A DNA stretch of 64,000 nucleotides from Planococcus sp. MB-3u-03 (GTDB taxonomy: Bacteria > Bacillota > Bacilli > Bacillales_A > Planococcaceae). This document shows, in pieces, positions 55,255 to 63,941 of the stretch. The notes beneath the pieces were generated by a model. That model did not search any database. It had not been told where the DNA came from and saw only the letters and a list, made by a program, of their open reading frames with translations. Every line of letters begins with the position of its first letter. The stretch's first letter is position 1. The stretch is taken from positions 787,501 through 851,500 of the forward strand of contig NZ_CP025135.1 of assembly GCF_002833405.1 (NCBI RefSeq), in the 5' to 3' direction. A program made the position numbers and the translations under genes.

Positions 55255-56953
55255 GCGCTTTATGGTTCAGTTCTTCATGCAGCTATTCTTGCTGTCCCTC
55301 ATTTTCCTCATCGGGATGCTGACCGTTTGGGCGGTGATTGGCTTCAATATTTCAGCAGATGAAATCCAAACCGATCTGGCTCAAGCCGATTCCAGCTATT
55401 TCACCAATCGAATTGAAATAGAAAACGATAAGCATGTCCTTAAAGAAAATTTGGAGGAGCTGGCTGAAAGTCAAAATGGCTGGTTGATTTTATTGGATGC
55501 GAAAGGCAGTGTACTGGATTCTTTTAATGAACCTGAAGCGCTGCCGGTTCAGTTCGATGTGAGTGATTTCGCCGATAGCTTGTGGGGAAGTTCTGAAGAA
55601 CAGCGGGAATTTACTTATTGGGAAATTGAATTTCTGGACGAGGATCCGCTGTTATTATTGTACGGCAAGAATAATATAGCTCAAGAGGTATTGGATGCTG
55701 CCGTGCCGGCTATCGATTGGCAACAAGAAAACTTGAATTTATCCTCTGAAACAACGGATAAGTTAGAGGCAGAAAATGCCTGGATGCAGCTTCTTAGTCC
55801 TGAAGGCAAGGTGCTCGATAGTTATGGGAAAACGGATGGGGACGCCACTTATACCATGCAGCAATTAGGCGAGCTACATGCGGAGAATCAATCGATTGCC
55901 TCTTCAACGAACGAGGAAAGCGGATTGACTGCAGTTTCGGGTGTTGAAAACTTGCCATCGACGGCTTGGGAAACGACATTCTCCAATCAAAACCTTTTCA
56001 TATTTGCTTTAATATCGCTCATTTTGCTGGCGGGTGGAACCTTTTGGTATGCGCGGAAATTTGGCGCACCGCTCTTGGTGATGATGCAATGGATTGAAAA
56101 CCTCGGGAACGGCCAATATAAACAGCCGACCAATAATAAAAACACCTCTTTAATCACCAATAACAAAGGAAAGATCAAAAGGAAGTACCGGCTTTATAAA
56201 GACCTAGTGCACACACTTGAACAATTGACAGCAACATTGCAGCTTCATCAGAATCAGCAAAACACGCTGGAACGCACGCGCGAAGACTGGATTAGCGGAC
56301 TGTCGCATGATTTGAAGACCCCGTTATCCTCGATTTCGGGATATGCCCAGATGCTCGAGTCGCCTGATTACGAATGGTCAGCACAAGAAACTCGGGAGTT
56401 TGCATTCATCATGAATGAGAAATCCGCCTACATGATGGAATTGCTTGAAGAACTGACGTTGACTTTCCGTTTGAAGAATCAGGCATTGCCGCTGGCTAAA
56501 GAACCACTGGACATCAATGAATTCATCCGGCGCATCGTCATTCAATTTATCAATGAGCCTTCAAATCGCAAGCAGCACTTTACTTTCACAGCGGCTCCGC
56601 AAAGCATTCGAGCGAATATTGACCCGAAATGGTTTCAGCGCATCATCGATAACTTAATCGCCAATGCCGTGAAATACAACCCGTCAGGAACGGAAATCAA
56701 AATCTCCGTCTCAGCCATAGAACAGCATTTATTTGTCGTGTTAATTGAAGATGATGGCAAAGGAATGGAAACAGAAATTCTCGACAAGCTTTTCGACCGT
56801 TACTACCGCGGTACGAACACGCACGAAACGAGCACAGGTACAGGGCTCGGCCTGGCAATTACAAAGCAGCTGGTCCAGTTGCACAACGGGTCGATTCATA
56901 TAGACAGCGTTCCCGGAAAAGGCACCGCAGTACGGGTTATCGTTCCGGTTTAG
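55241..56953 (+). CDS. Sensor histidine kinase
   Basis: A 570-residue kinase. TM1 (about 8-32), a 220-residue acidic extracytoplasmic domain, TM2 (about 250-270), linker, HisKA with SGLSHDLKTPLSSISGYAQM (His), then ATPase boxes NLIANAVKYNPSG, EDDGKGM, STGTGLGLAITKQL. GAGGGAGG precedes ATG 55241 inside the regulator's 3' end. Together with the regulator and the divergent ABC exporter it forms a self-contained sensing/export module; the large outer domain suggests direct ligand sensing. Confidence 0.9.
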   Translation: MNLHKRFMVQFFMQLFLLSLIFLIGMLTVWAVIGFNISADEIQTDLAQADSSYFTNRIEIENDKHVLKENLEELAESQNGWLILLDAKGSVLDSFNEPEALPVQFDVSDFADSLWGSSEEQREFTYWEIEFLDEDPLLLLYGKNNIAQEVLDAAVPAIDWQQENLNLSSETTDKLEAENAWMQLLSPEGKVLDSYGKTDGDATYTMQQLGELHAENQSIASSTNEESGLTAVSGVENLPSTAWETTFSNQNLFIFALISLILLAGGTFWYARKFGAPLLVMMQWIENLGNGQYKQPTNNKNTSLITNNKGKIKRKYRLYKDLVHTLEQLTATLQLHQNQQNTLERTREDWISGLSHDLKTPLSSISGYAQMLESPDYEWSAQETREFAFIMNEKSAYMMELLEELTLTFRLKNQALPLAKEPLDINEFIRRIVIQFINEPSNRKQHFTFTAAPQSIRANIDPKWFQRIIDNLIANAVKYNPSGTEIKISVSAIEQHLFVVLIEDDGKGMETEILDKLFDRYYRGTNTHETSTGTGLGLAITKQLVQLHNGSIHIDSVPGKGTAVRVIVPV

Positions 56954-56956
56954 AAT

Positions 56957-57012
56957 AAAACAGGCCAACTCTAGGAATTCTTTCATTCCTGTTGCTGGCC
57001 TGTTTCTTTTTT
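56957..57012. terminator. Bidirectional terminator
   Basis: AAACAGGCCA / TGGCCTGTTT around about 28 bases (inner AGGAAT/ATTCCT), T-run on both strands. The end of the converging DUF3784 gene is encoded inside it. Confidence 0.8.
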
Positions 57013-57351
57013 ATTTTCCTTTTCACTTTGTTGAACCGCATAGCGATTGCCGGTATTCATATGGATTACCCCGCCCATTGCGATGGCGATTATTAGGATA
57101 ATACCTACGATTAACAACCAATCTTGCTGAAAAAATTCCCCAACAAAGATTAAAGCCATTGAAAACGTAATGCCTAACAGCAGTTTTCCAGTTGCTTTAC
57201 ATAAAGCCGCTTCGTCGTATTTTGCCTTTTCTTCGGCTGATAGTGTGTTGTAACCTGCAATTAAAATCGCGCCTTTTCCTTGTAAGAGGACCAGGCTCAT
57301 AGTCAAAAATAATAGCATTCCACCAAGCGGAACAATCATTTCCATCGTCAT
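56983..57351 (-). CDS. DUF3784 membrane protein
   Basis: A 122-residue protein: helix 1, then the family motif GKGAILIAGYNTLSAEEKAKYD, two more helices and a charged Glu/Lys/Gln tail. ATG 57351 has GAGGTG upstream. Function of DUF3784 is unknown. The last codons overlap a terminator. Confidence 0.85.
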   Translation of the reverse strand: MTMEMIVPLGGMLLFLTMSLVLLQGKGAILIAGYNTLSAEEKAKYDEAALCKATGKLLLGITFSMALIFVGEFFQQDWLLIVGIILIIAIAMGGVIHMNTGNRYAVQQSEKENKKETGQQQE

Positions 57352-57363
57352 TATAACGAGCAC

Positions 57364-57685
57364 CTCACAAGAAAAGAATATCTATATTAACTATACCGTT
57401 CAATTTCTTGGGAGGTTTCAGATTCTTAATAAACAGTCGTTCAAAAAGGTGTTAACTAGTATGTTACTCTAGCATTATGTTATAGCTTAGTAGATATTAT
57501 TTAAATCGTTAGAATTTCGCCATGATGGAAAAGCTATAGTGAGTTGTTAGTGATCCAGTTCTAATCGCATTCATTCTTTTAGCTGGGAATGAAATCTGAG
57601 TGGAATGATGGCCTGGTGTAATACTTAATGGAAGGGCTTTAATTAACATTAAAATTTATATAGTTTTCCTGAAAGGAGAAGGTGC
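57364..57685. other. Intergenic stretch, nothing identified
   Basis: About 320 AT-rich bases between divergent genes; it must hold both promoters but no convincing -35/-10 pair or remnant stands out. Confidence 0.5.
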
Positions 57686-58159
57686 ATGTCTTCAAAGAGT
57701 CCGCGGAAGAAGCGTGATAAAATTGAGATTCTGGCTATAATCACTGTAAGCTTCTTGATAGTTGTGACAACTTCACTGTTTATAGCGACTCCTATTTTTG
57801 GTATATACGGTCTTTATAATGTGGTTCAAGAACTTAATTTGGCGAGTGTTGATTTTTTCGATGAAACCTTTTCGAATATAACTTACTTCGGCGCTTTCTT
57901 TGTTTTGATCTATTTAATTTCTTCTTTACTAGACATTACGTCAAAAATCCTAGCACGTTTAAATCAATTTCAGTTTAGTAAAAAGACGATGGTTTTGAAT
58001 TACATAATCCAAGTACTGATTTGCTCTATACTTTTTACAGTAATCACAGATTATTATTTCTCAAGAATTGACATAGCTTTTTTAGGCTTAGTCATTTTGT
58101 TTACTTTAATATACGCTGTCAATTATTTAATGCTTGATGTTAATGAAACTACAGATTAG
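57686..58159 (+). CDS. YrvL-like four-helix membrane protein
   Basis: A 157-residue protein with a basic N-terminus (SSKSPRKKRDK) and four membrane helices. The first helix pair with IFGIYGLYNVVQ and an internal STSKIL-like loop resemble the regulatory protein YrvL family (PF14184) of Bacillales; this is from memory of the pattern and is not firm. AAAGGAG precedes ATG 57686. Stand-alone gene. Confidence 0.6.
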   Translation: MSSKSPRKKRDKIEILAIITVSFLIVVTTSLFIATPIFGIYGLYNVVQELNLASVDFFDETFSNITYFGAFFVLIYLISSLLDITSKILARLNQFQFSKKTMVLNYIIQVLICSILFTVITDYYFSRIDIAFLGLVILFTLIYAVNYLMLDVNETTD

Positions 58160-58167
58160 TGATATTT

Positions 58168-58198
58168 AAAAGCTTGCCAGTAACTGGCAGGCCTTTTT
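58168..58198 (+). terminator. Terminator
   Basis: GCTTGCCAGT-A-ACTGGCAGGC then TTTTT. The following about 300 bases to 58502 are AT-rich and show no other gene. Confidence 0.8.
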
Positions 58199-58502
58199 CA
58201 TGTTTTTACTTTTAAATGGTACTTAGTCGCTTATCTTCATTTGAAATTTATTTAATGAGAAGTGATATAGAAATACTTACTTCCATAAAGCGAAATACAT
58301 AGCAATAGAGGGACTAATAAATATCAACAATTTCTAAACACTAAAAGAATTCTTTTATATTTATTGAAAATGAGTTTCCAAATATTGTGTATATCCCTAC
58401 AATAGGAATATAGACAGTAGAAAGACGATTGCAAATAATTATTGAAGACTCTAAATGCCTTCAGACAGTGGAAGAAAAAATTCCTTAGAAGAGGTGGACT
58501 TA

Positions 58503-59534
58503 TTGAAGAAAAGTCTAGGTGCTATATTGTTCTGTTCAGCGTTTTTTTCCTCAGCGTGTTCAATGGAGCTCGTGGAAACCGATGATTTGACTGATATGGA
58601 AGCAAAAGTAGAGTCAGCACAAGAAGAACAGAGCGAACAAGTACAAACGATTGAACCAGCTACTGTTGAGGTTGGAAACCAAAAATTCGACTTATTTTCG
58701 TACTATCCATCATTTGACCAATACATAAAATTAGCTAAGAAAAATCCGGATACACTTGAGGAGTCTTATGCTCAAGCCGTTACAGAGCCGTTCCAAGAGA
58801 ATGCTTTTGGGGAAGTGAAGGGCACAATGTATGCAGATTACTGGTTTTTTACGCCACCTAAAGACATCATTCCGTTGCAGAGTGAACTCCAGGCCTTATC
58901 GGATCGGGAAGAGTCTCTATATACAGCAATCGAAGAGGCTTTAAAGAAATCAGCAGAAATGCTGCCCGGCAGTGACAAGACCGTACATATCTTTCCAGCA
59001 AATCCAGCATATACACATGGGAAGACGCAAGAACTAAATCCTCTAGGAGTCGCACTTGCGCAGGATGTCATTGTTCTATTTGTTACTTCCATTCTTAACG
59101 AAGAAGACTTGCAACACACCATTGCCCATGAATACTTTCACATGATCGATATGGAAAGAGGAACAGCGGAGAATTCAATGTCTTCCACATTGTTAGAAGT
59201 TGCAGTAATGGAAGGGAAAGCTGAGGCTTTTGCGAGAATGAATTATCCAGAAACGAAACAAGACTGGATATTGAACGCAGATGAAAAGATTACAGAAGAA
59301 ACCAAAGCACTGTTCTTGGAAGAAAAAGATTCTCCCGAGATCGAAATTTGGAATGATTTTTATTACGGAAATGCTGTTACCGAAGTGCCGCCTTTTTCTA
59401 CTCATTTAATTGGGTATGACATTATGCAGAAATTTATAATGCAGCACCCGGATATGCCGGTTGAGGAATGGCTTGAATTGACTGCAGAAGAAATTCTGGC
59501 AGGGAGTGAGTATGCGGCATCAGGCTCGAATTAA
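58503..59534 (+). CDS. Putative Zn-dependent protease lipoprotein (DUF2268-like)
   Basis: A 343-residue secreted lipoprotein: signal KKSLGAILFCSAFFSSAC with lipobox Cys, an acidic Glu/Gln linker, then a domain with HTIAHEYFHMIDMERG, a HExxH zinc motif with a glutamate-rich helix downstream (LEVAVMEGKAEAFA, a possible third ligand). Layout matches DUF2268 predicted proteases. I use TTG 58503 because AGAGGTGG precedes it and it puts the signal peptide first; an ATG at 58455 adds 16 residues. Confidence 0.78.
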   Translation: MKKSLGAILFCSAFFSSACSMELVETDDLTDMEAKVESAQEEQSEQVQTIEPATVEVGNQKFDLFSYYPSFDQYIKLAKKNPDTLEESYAQAVTEPFQENAFGEVKGTMYADYWFFTPPKDIIPLQSELQALSDREESLYTAIEEALKKSAEMLPGSDKTVHIFPANPAYTHGKTQELNPLGVALAQDVIVLFVTSILNEEDLQHTIAHEYFHMIDMERGTAENSMSSTLLEVAVMEGKAEAFARMNYPETKQDWILNADEKITEETKALFLEEKDSPEIEIWNDFYYGNAVTEVPPFSTHLIGYDIMQKFIMQHPDMPVEEWLELTAEEILAGSEYAASGSN

Positions 59535-59595
59535 TCTAATTCCAAAAAGAAATAGATATGAAAATATGATTAACATAAGAAACGAGAGATATGAC

Positions 59596-60128
59596 TTGAA
59601 ATCATACACTTACCAAGCCCAGTTGTAAAATCTAGTACGGCTCAAATTCCTATTGTTGATTCAGAAAACTTCAAAATAGGTTATGTAGAAAGATATTATA
59701 AAACTGTATTTCATAGAATTTTTGATATGTGGGTGGGCGAAAATAAATTCTTTACCAACTTCAGAGCGTTTAACTCGGCTGAGAGAAGGTAGTGGAAGCT
59801 GTCAAAAGAATTACACAACGAAACGTTCGGAATATCAATTTTCAGTTCTTCACAGTCCCAATAAATACTTAACTTTGATTGCAATCCAAGTTGGAATTGA
59901 TATTATTAATCCTGTTTATAAAGTGTCTGGAAGCAATATAACTTTAGCTTTTAAGAAAGAAAACTAGAGTGGGTAAAATTTTATGAAAATAATCAAGAAG
60001 TAGGACGCTGGAAGATTTCTCTTAAAGAGAAGTTTAGAGCTCACCTTGTAATAGAGGAAGCGGTTACCATACAGGATCCGCTTTTTTATGCGATAGCTGG
60101 TCAGATGTTGTATTTTGTTGGGGATTAA
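59596..60128 (+). pseudogene. Tubby C-terminal-like protein, frameshifted
   Basis: Frames recover LKSYTYQ, KSSTAQIPIVDSENFKIGY, VERYYKTVFHRIFDMW, then YLTLIAIQVGIDIINPVYKV, and KISLKEKFRAHLVIEEAVTI with QDPLFYAIAGQMLYFVGD before a stop at 60128. This succession resembles YxjI-like tubby C-terminal-domain proteins of Bacillales (about 180 residues). At least three indels or stops. Assignment is moderate. Confidence 0.5.
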
Positions 60129-60193
60129 GCTTACAAAATTTTTATCATTTCTTTATGAGGAAAGAAGTAATTCAAAAAAGGAGGATGCGCGTA

Positions 60194-60355
60194 ATGCCAA
60201 AAGTTGTTTGTAAAGACAATCAAGAAAACGTCCATCTATTCATATTGCTTTTTGTTCTTTCAGTTATTACGTTTCGCAAAATAGAAAAAATTGAGCGCGC
60301 AAGAAATGAAATCACAGCAAATTTGATGGAGCCTTATGATTCCAACATTTTGTAA
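60194..60355 (+). CDS. Small membrane protein candidate
   Basis: ATG 60194 stands nine bases after AAAGGAGG, a strong RBS, and opens 53 codons with one hydrophobic segment (LFILLFVLSVITF) flanked by charged residues. No family recognised. It could be a genuine small protein or the truncated start of a lost gene. Confidence 0.4.
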   Translation: MPKVVCKDNQENVHLFILLFVLSVITFRKIEKIERARNEITANLMEPYDSNIL

Positions 60356-60500
60356 TAGTTTAAGGTATAGGAGAGTTAAGCTGTCTTTATGGTTTATCCC
60401 TTCAGAACAGTTTGGGTCCAAGTAACTTTGATTTTGTGGAGGCTTCTTGCATGCGCCATTCTTTAAGCAGTTAATGAAAGCTTATAAAGGGGGGGTACCA

Positions 60501-60962
60501 ATGGAAAAAACGAGTAGTTATACGTATTTTGCCATTCAAAGTAAAGGGGAAATTGCCAAAGGTTTTGTTGCTTATGAAAAAGGGATTTTTAATCCTGAAG
60601 AAATTACCCGCATTCTGGACATTCAGGCTTTTAGCAGTTGGGCTTATGGTGATAAAAGAGTAGATGGATCAGAGTATCTTTTCTCCACATGGAGTGCCGA
60701 AAAATCTGAGATTGGGAGACTAGATGTAGAAGCTCAGTGCAGAGACACTATTAAAAATCTCAAAAATAAAGTCTCGCAACTAAATAGAATTAAACAACAA
60801 TACGATGTGAAGTTTGTGCTAGTGATTGTTCCTAGTATTTACCACGAAGAACAACCTTGGATTTCATTTAACGAAGAGGTTATTGAATTTTGCTATTTGA
60901 CAGGAACTACTATTGAAGTAGACATGTATATTCATCAGCTAGAGGACGAAGAATCCCTGTGA
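60501..60962 (+). CDS. DUF4279 family protein
   Basis: A 153-residue soluble protein; YTYFAIQSKGEIAKGF, ITRILDIQAFSSWAYGDKR and FSTWSAEKSE fit DUF4279, a family often found among immunity-type proteins but without a proven role. AAGGGGGGG precedes ATG 60501; the 18 codons before it are not needed. Confidence 0.7.
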   Translation: MEKTSSYTYFAIQSKGEIAKGFVAYEKGIFNPEEITRILDIQAFSSWAYGDKRVDGSEYLFSTWSAEKSEIGRLDVEAQCRDTIKNLKNKVSQLNRIKQQYDVKFVLVIVPSIYHEEQPWISFNEEVIEFCYLTGTTIEVDMYIHQLEDEESL

Positions 60963-61269
60963 TAGAAAGAGCTGGAAAGTAAGAACTGGCATCAAAATTT
61001 TCTATCTCGAACAGACAAATCGGATTAAATTTCACCTGAACAAGTAGTTGATTTTTATATCGAAGATGAAGATATAATGTATAGACGAAAAACAGAAGAG
61101 ATTATTTTCGGTACTATGATGCGTGGGCTGATTCTTTAGTAAAGAACGGGCCTATCATCCAAGTTGATTAGCTTGGAGTCATTTAGCCAACTTAATTATA
61201 AGTTGGTTTTTATTTTTGAATGTAATTCATTCAGTAAGCTAGCAGGCTCTGCGATGATTGTGTTAACAA
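60963..61269. other. Gene-poor stretch with a coding remnant
   Basis: From about 61030 the plus strand reads ISPEQVVDFYIEDEDIMYRR, then EEIIFG, and after a shift YDAWADSLVKNGPIIQVD to a stop. It looks like the C-terminal end of a lost gene. A weak hairpin GCTCTGCG ... GCAGAGC lies at 61245-61290. Confidence 0.4.
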
Positions 61270-61420
61270 CGCAATCGCTGCAGAGCTTTTAGTTTTATTA
61301 ATTTTACGTAATTTTACTAAATAACATTGACGCTATAAAGGCGTTCTGTAAGCTTGGATAAGCGAGAAGAAAAACTGTAAATTAGAATAATTAAATCTCA
61401 ATAATTTACAGAAGGAAACC
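61270..61420 (+). repeat. Dispersed repeat element, copy B
   Basis: Matches copy A (50275-50425) block by block, with the perfect stem CTGTAAATTA (61375) / TAATTTACAG (61402) over a 17-base loop, about 65 bases before the endonuclease start. Could be a 5' UTR structure or a non-autonomous mobile repeat. Confidence 0.5.
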
Positions 61421-61475
61421 CAGCAAATCAGCACTCCCTAGCTAAACGCTTTTACAAAAGGAGGACGACAATAAG

Positions 61476-62786
61476 ATGGAAAACAGCTTATGGAACAAAT
61501 CAGCAAAGGCTTTACTATCGGTAGGGTTGGTCGCGAGTCTTTGGGTGCCGGCTTCGCAAACGGCGGTGCAGGCAGCTGCCCCGGCAAGTGATCTTATCAT
61601 TTCTGAATACATTGAAGGCAGCAGCTTCAATAAAGCGATCGAAATTTATAACGGGACCGGTGCTTCCGTTGAATTGAACCCTTATTCGGTCTCGCTGTAT
61701 ACAAATGGCAGCACGTACGCCCAGAGCGAAATGGCGCTTTCCGGTACTGTCGCAAACGGTGATACAGTAGTTATTTACCATAGCGGTGCGGATTCAGCGA
61801 TTCAAGGCAAGGGAGATCTGCAAAATAATAGCGTGGTTAATTTTAACGGCGATGACGCGTTGGTACTTGAAAAATCCGGATCTCCTATCGATTCGATTGG
61901 CCAAGTAGGTTCGCGCATTGAAAACATGAAAGATGTGACACTGGTCCGCAATCCGGATATCCTGTCCGGCGACAGCGCAGTGAATGATGCCTTTGATCCT
62001 TCGGCTGAATGGACAGCGTATCCTGCAGATACATTTACATACTTGGGAAGCCATGCGGTAGAAGAGACGGAAGAAACGCCAACCCCAGATCCAGATCCAA
62101 CTCCTGTGCCATCTGGTTATTATGAAACAGCGGATGGCTTGCAAGGATCTGCTTTGAAAGCGGAACTTCATGAAATCATTGACGGCCATACGCAACTCAG
62201 CTATTCACAAGTATGGGATGCATTGAAAATAACGGACGAAGACCCGAATAATCCGAATAACGTGCTGTTATTGTATACGGGCGAGTCGCGTTCGAAATCT
62301 TTGAACGGCGGCAATGTCGGCGATTGGAACCGCGAGCACACATGGGCGAAGTCTCACGGCGATTTTGGAACGGCAAGAGGTGCGGGAACGGATATCCACC
62401 ATTTGCGCCCGACCGATGTACAAGTGAACGGGCTGCGCGGCAATTTGGACTTTGACTACGGCGGCAGTGCCGTAAGCGGCTGCGATGGCTGCTTGCGTAC
62501 AGCGTCTTCCTGGGAGCCACCGGATGAAGTAAAAGGCGATGTTGCCCGCATGCTGTTTTACATGGCAGTCCGCTATGAAACAGGCGACGCCGTGGATCTG
62601 GAATTGAACGACCGCGTGAATAACGGGTCGACGCCTTACCATGGCAAGATTTCCGTATTGCTCGAATGGCATGAGCAAGACCCTGTCAGCGCTTGGGAAC
62701 AGCAGCGCAACGAGAAAATCGAAGACATCCAAGGCAACCGCAACCCGTTCGTCGATTATCCAGAATGGGCGGAATCGATCTGGTAG
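61476..62786 (+). CDS. Secreted lamin-tail-domain endonuclease I
   Basis: A 436-residue exported nuclease. Signal peptide (KALLSVGLVASLWVPASQTAVQA, cleavage after about residue 33), a lamin-tail domain (about 38-185: LIISEYIEGSSFNKAIEIYN, DALVLEKSG), a Thr/Pro/Asp linker, then an endonuclease I domain with WNREHTWAKSH (His-metal active site), GTDIHHLRPTDVQVNG, and a CDGC pair. AAAGGAGG precedes ATG 61476. Such enzymes degrade extracellular DNA, for nutrient use or biofilm turnover. Confidence 0.88.
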   Translation: MENSLWNKSAKALLSVGLVASLWVPASQTAVQAAAPASDLIISEYIEGSSFNKAIEIYNGTGASVELNPYSVSLYTNGSTYAQSEMALSGTVANGDTVVIYHSGADSAIQGKGDLQNNSVVNFNGDDALVLEKSGSPIDSIGQVGSRIENMKDVTLVRNPDILSGDSAVNDAFDPSAEWTAYPADTFTYLGSHAVEETEETPTPDPDPTPVPSGYYETADGLQGSALKAELHEIIDGHTQLSYSQVWDALKITDEDPNNPNNVLLLYTGESRSKSLNGGNVGDWNREHTWAKSHGDFGTARGAGTDIHHLRPTDVQVNGLRGNLDFDYGGSAVSGCDGCLRTASSWEPPDEVKGDVARMLFYMAVRYETGDAVDLELNDRVNNGSTPYHGKISVLLEWHEQDPVSAWEQQRNEKIEDIQGNRNPFVDYPEWAESIW

Positions 62787-62828
62787 GCAGTTGCTGATGA
62801 TTTATTAATGCTAAATAAAAACACCTTC

Positions 62829-62866
62829 ATCCTCGCAGCCTTAATAAAGGGACTGCGGGGATTTTT
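62829..62866 (+). terminator. Terminator after the endonuclease gene
   Basis: ATCCTCGCAG / CTGCGGGGAT then TTTTT. Confidence 0.75.
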
Positions 62867-62885
62867 GATATTTGCAGAAACGCAA

Positions 62886-63173
62886 TCATTCTTTCGAGCT
62901 TTTGAATTCTAAAAGCATGGGGCTAATATTCAACACAATCGAGATGATTGTCAACACCCATAGCGCTGATGACATAATCGGCACGACGTCCAATAGTGCA
63001 GACCAATCCTCTGCCCGGACCCAATCAGCTACCATGCTGTAATCAGCCGCAAGGGTCAGAGCGGTAAACGACAGTCCCATGGCCATCGCTAATTTATAAT
63101 CCTTGCCTATTGCATACAGATAAAGATTTACGCTGGTGGCTGCGATTGCAATCAGCCCGAATAGGAACCACAT
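62886..63173 (-). CDS. Small three-helix membrane protein
   Basis: A 95-residue protein with three hydrophobic segments and the loop YAIGKDYKLAMAMGLSFTAL. GGAGG precedes ATG 63173. It resembles small conserved Bacillales membrane proteins of unknown function; no motif to name. The next about 220 bases to 63395 are intergenic. Confidence 0.65.
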   Translation of the reverse strand: MWFLFGLIAIAATSVNLYLYAIGKDYKLAMAMGLSFTALTLAADYSMVADWVRAEDWSALLDVVPIMSSALWVLTIISIVLNISPMLLEFKSSKE

Positions 63174-63395
63174 AGTTTGGCCTCCAATTTTATAGGGAAT
63201 TAATATGAATAAAGACAGTATAAGATAATCATTAGTTTCCTAAAGACACTTGGATATTTACGGCAACCGTTGAAAGATTAGCTTAGCAGGTTATAAATTT
63301 ACTGAAAATACCGATTTTGAAACTTTATGCAACTGTAAACGTATTATAAAGCAAAAGGAAAATGAGTAATAGCTGAAATGAAAGGGGAGGATTTT

Positions 63396-63584
63396 ATGCA
63401 TTGGATGATGTGGATCTTCTGGGGATTCTTTGGGGCTTTATTTATCGGGAGTTATGTAGTGGACAAATTGACCAAAAAGAAATACAGCTTGGATAAAAAA
63501 GCGAATACTGCAAACCAGGATTCTGCTGCTGCGGATGCGAGCCGGCAAGCCGGGCGCAATAACCACGAAAGCGGCATGTTTTAA
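63396..63584 (+). CDS. Small membrane protein with hydrophilic tail
   Basis: 62 residues: HWMMWIFWGFFGALFIGSYV forms one membrane helix, followed by KLTKKKYSLDKK and a Ala/Asp/Asn-rich tail ending in NNHESGMF. GGGGAGG precedes ATG 63396, so this start is preferred to 63378. Unknown function. Confidence 0.65.
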   Translation: MHWMMWIFWGFFGALFIGSYVVDKLTKKKYSLDKKANTANQDSAAADASRQAGRNNHESGMF

Positions 63585-63674
63585 CAGAGAAGTGACAGGG
63601 GTTCTATTCAAGCAGGTGTAAGTTCCGGATGAGCGGGTACAGTATACAAAATGCACGACGAGGAGGAATGCTGT

Positions 63675-63899
63675 ATGGCTAGAAAAGGAACAGCTGGACG
63701 CACGCCTGAAAAGCAAGTCGGGGCGCGTGAGTCCGCGATCGATAAAGCAATCAACAAGACAAAAGAAGCCTTGGACGGAGATAACGAAGCAACGGATTAC
63801 GGCGAAGAAAAAGGCAGAGACCAGCAAGAAGACGCGAAAGAGTATTCGAAGCACGTCTCAAAAGAAGACGAACGCGATTTACCGGAACAACAGAAATAA
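63675..63899 (+). CDS. Small acidic hydrophilic protein
   Basis: 74 residues, rich in Glu, Asp, Lys and Gln, with no hydrophobic core (ARKGTAGRTPEKQVG ... DLPEQQK), as in stress-related disordered proteins. GAGGAGG precedes ATG 63675. Co-directional with the gene before it. Unknown function. Confidence 0.6.
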   Translation: MARKGTAGRTPEKQVGARESAIDKAINKTKEALDGDNEATDYGEEKGRDQQEDAKEYSKHVSKEDERDLPEQQK

Positions 63900-63941
63900 A
63901 AAAATGGAGCTTGAGGGAATTCCCTCAAGCTCCATTTTTGT
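63896..63941. terminator. Bidirectional terminator
   Basis: AAAAATGGAGCTTGAGG / CCTCAAGCTCCATTTTT, a 17-bp perfect stem with minimal loop. Confidence 0.9.
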
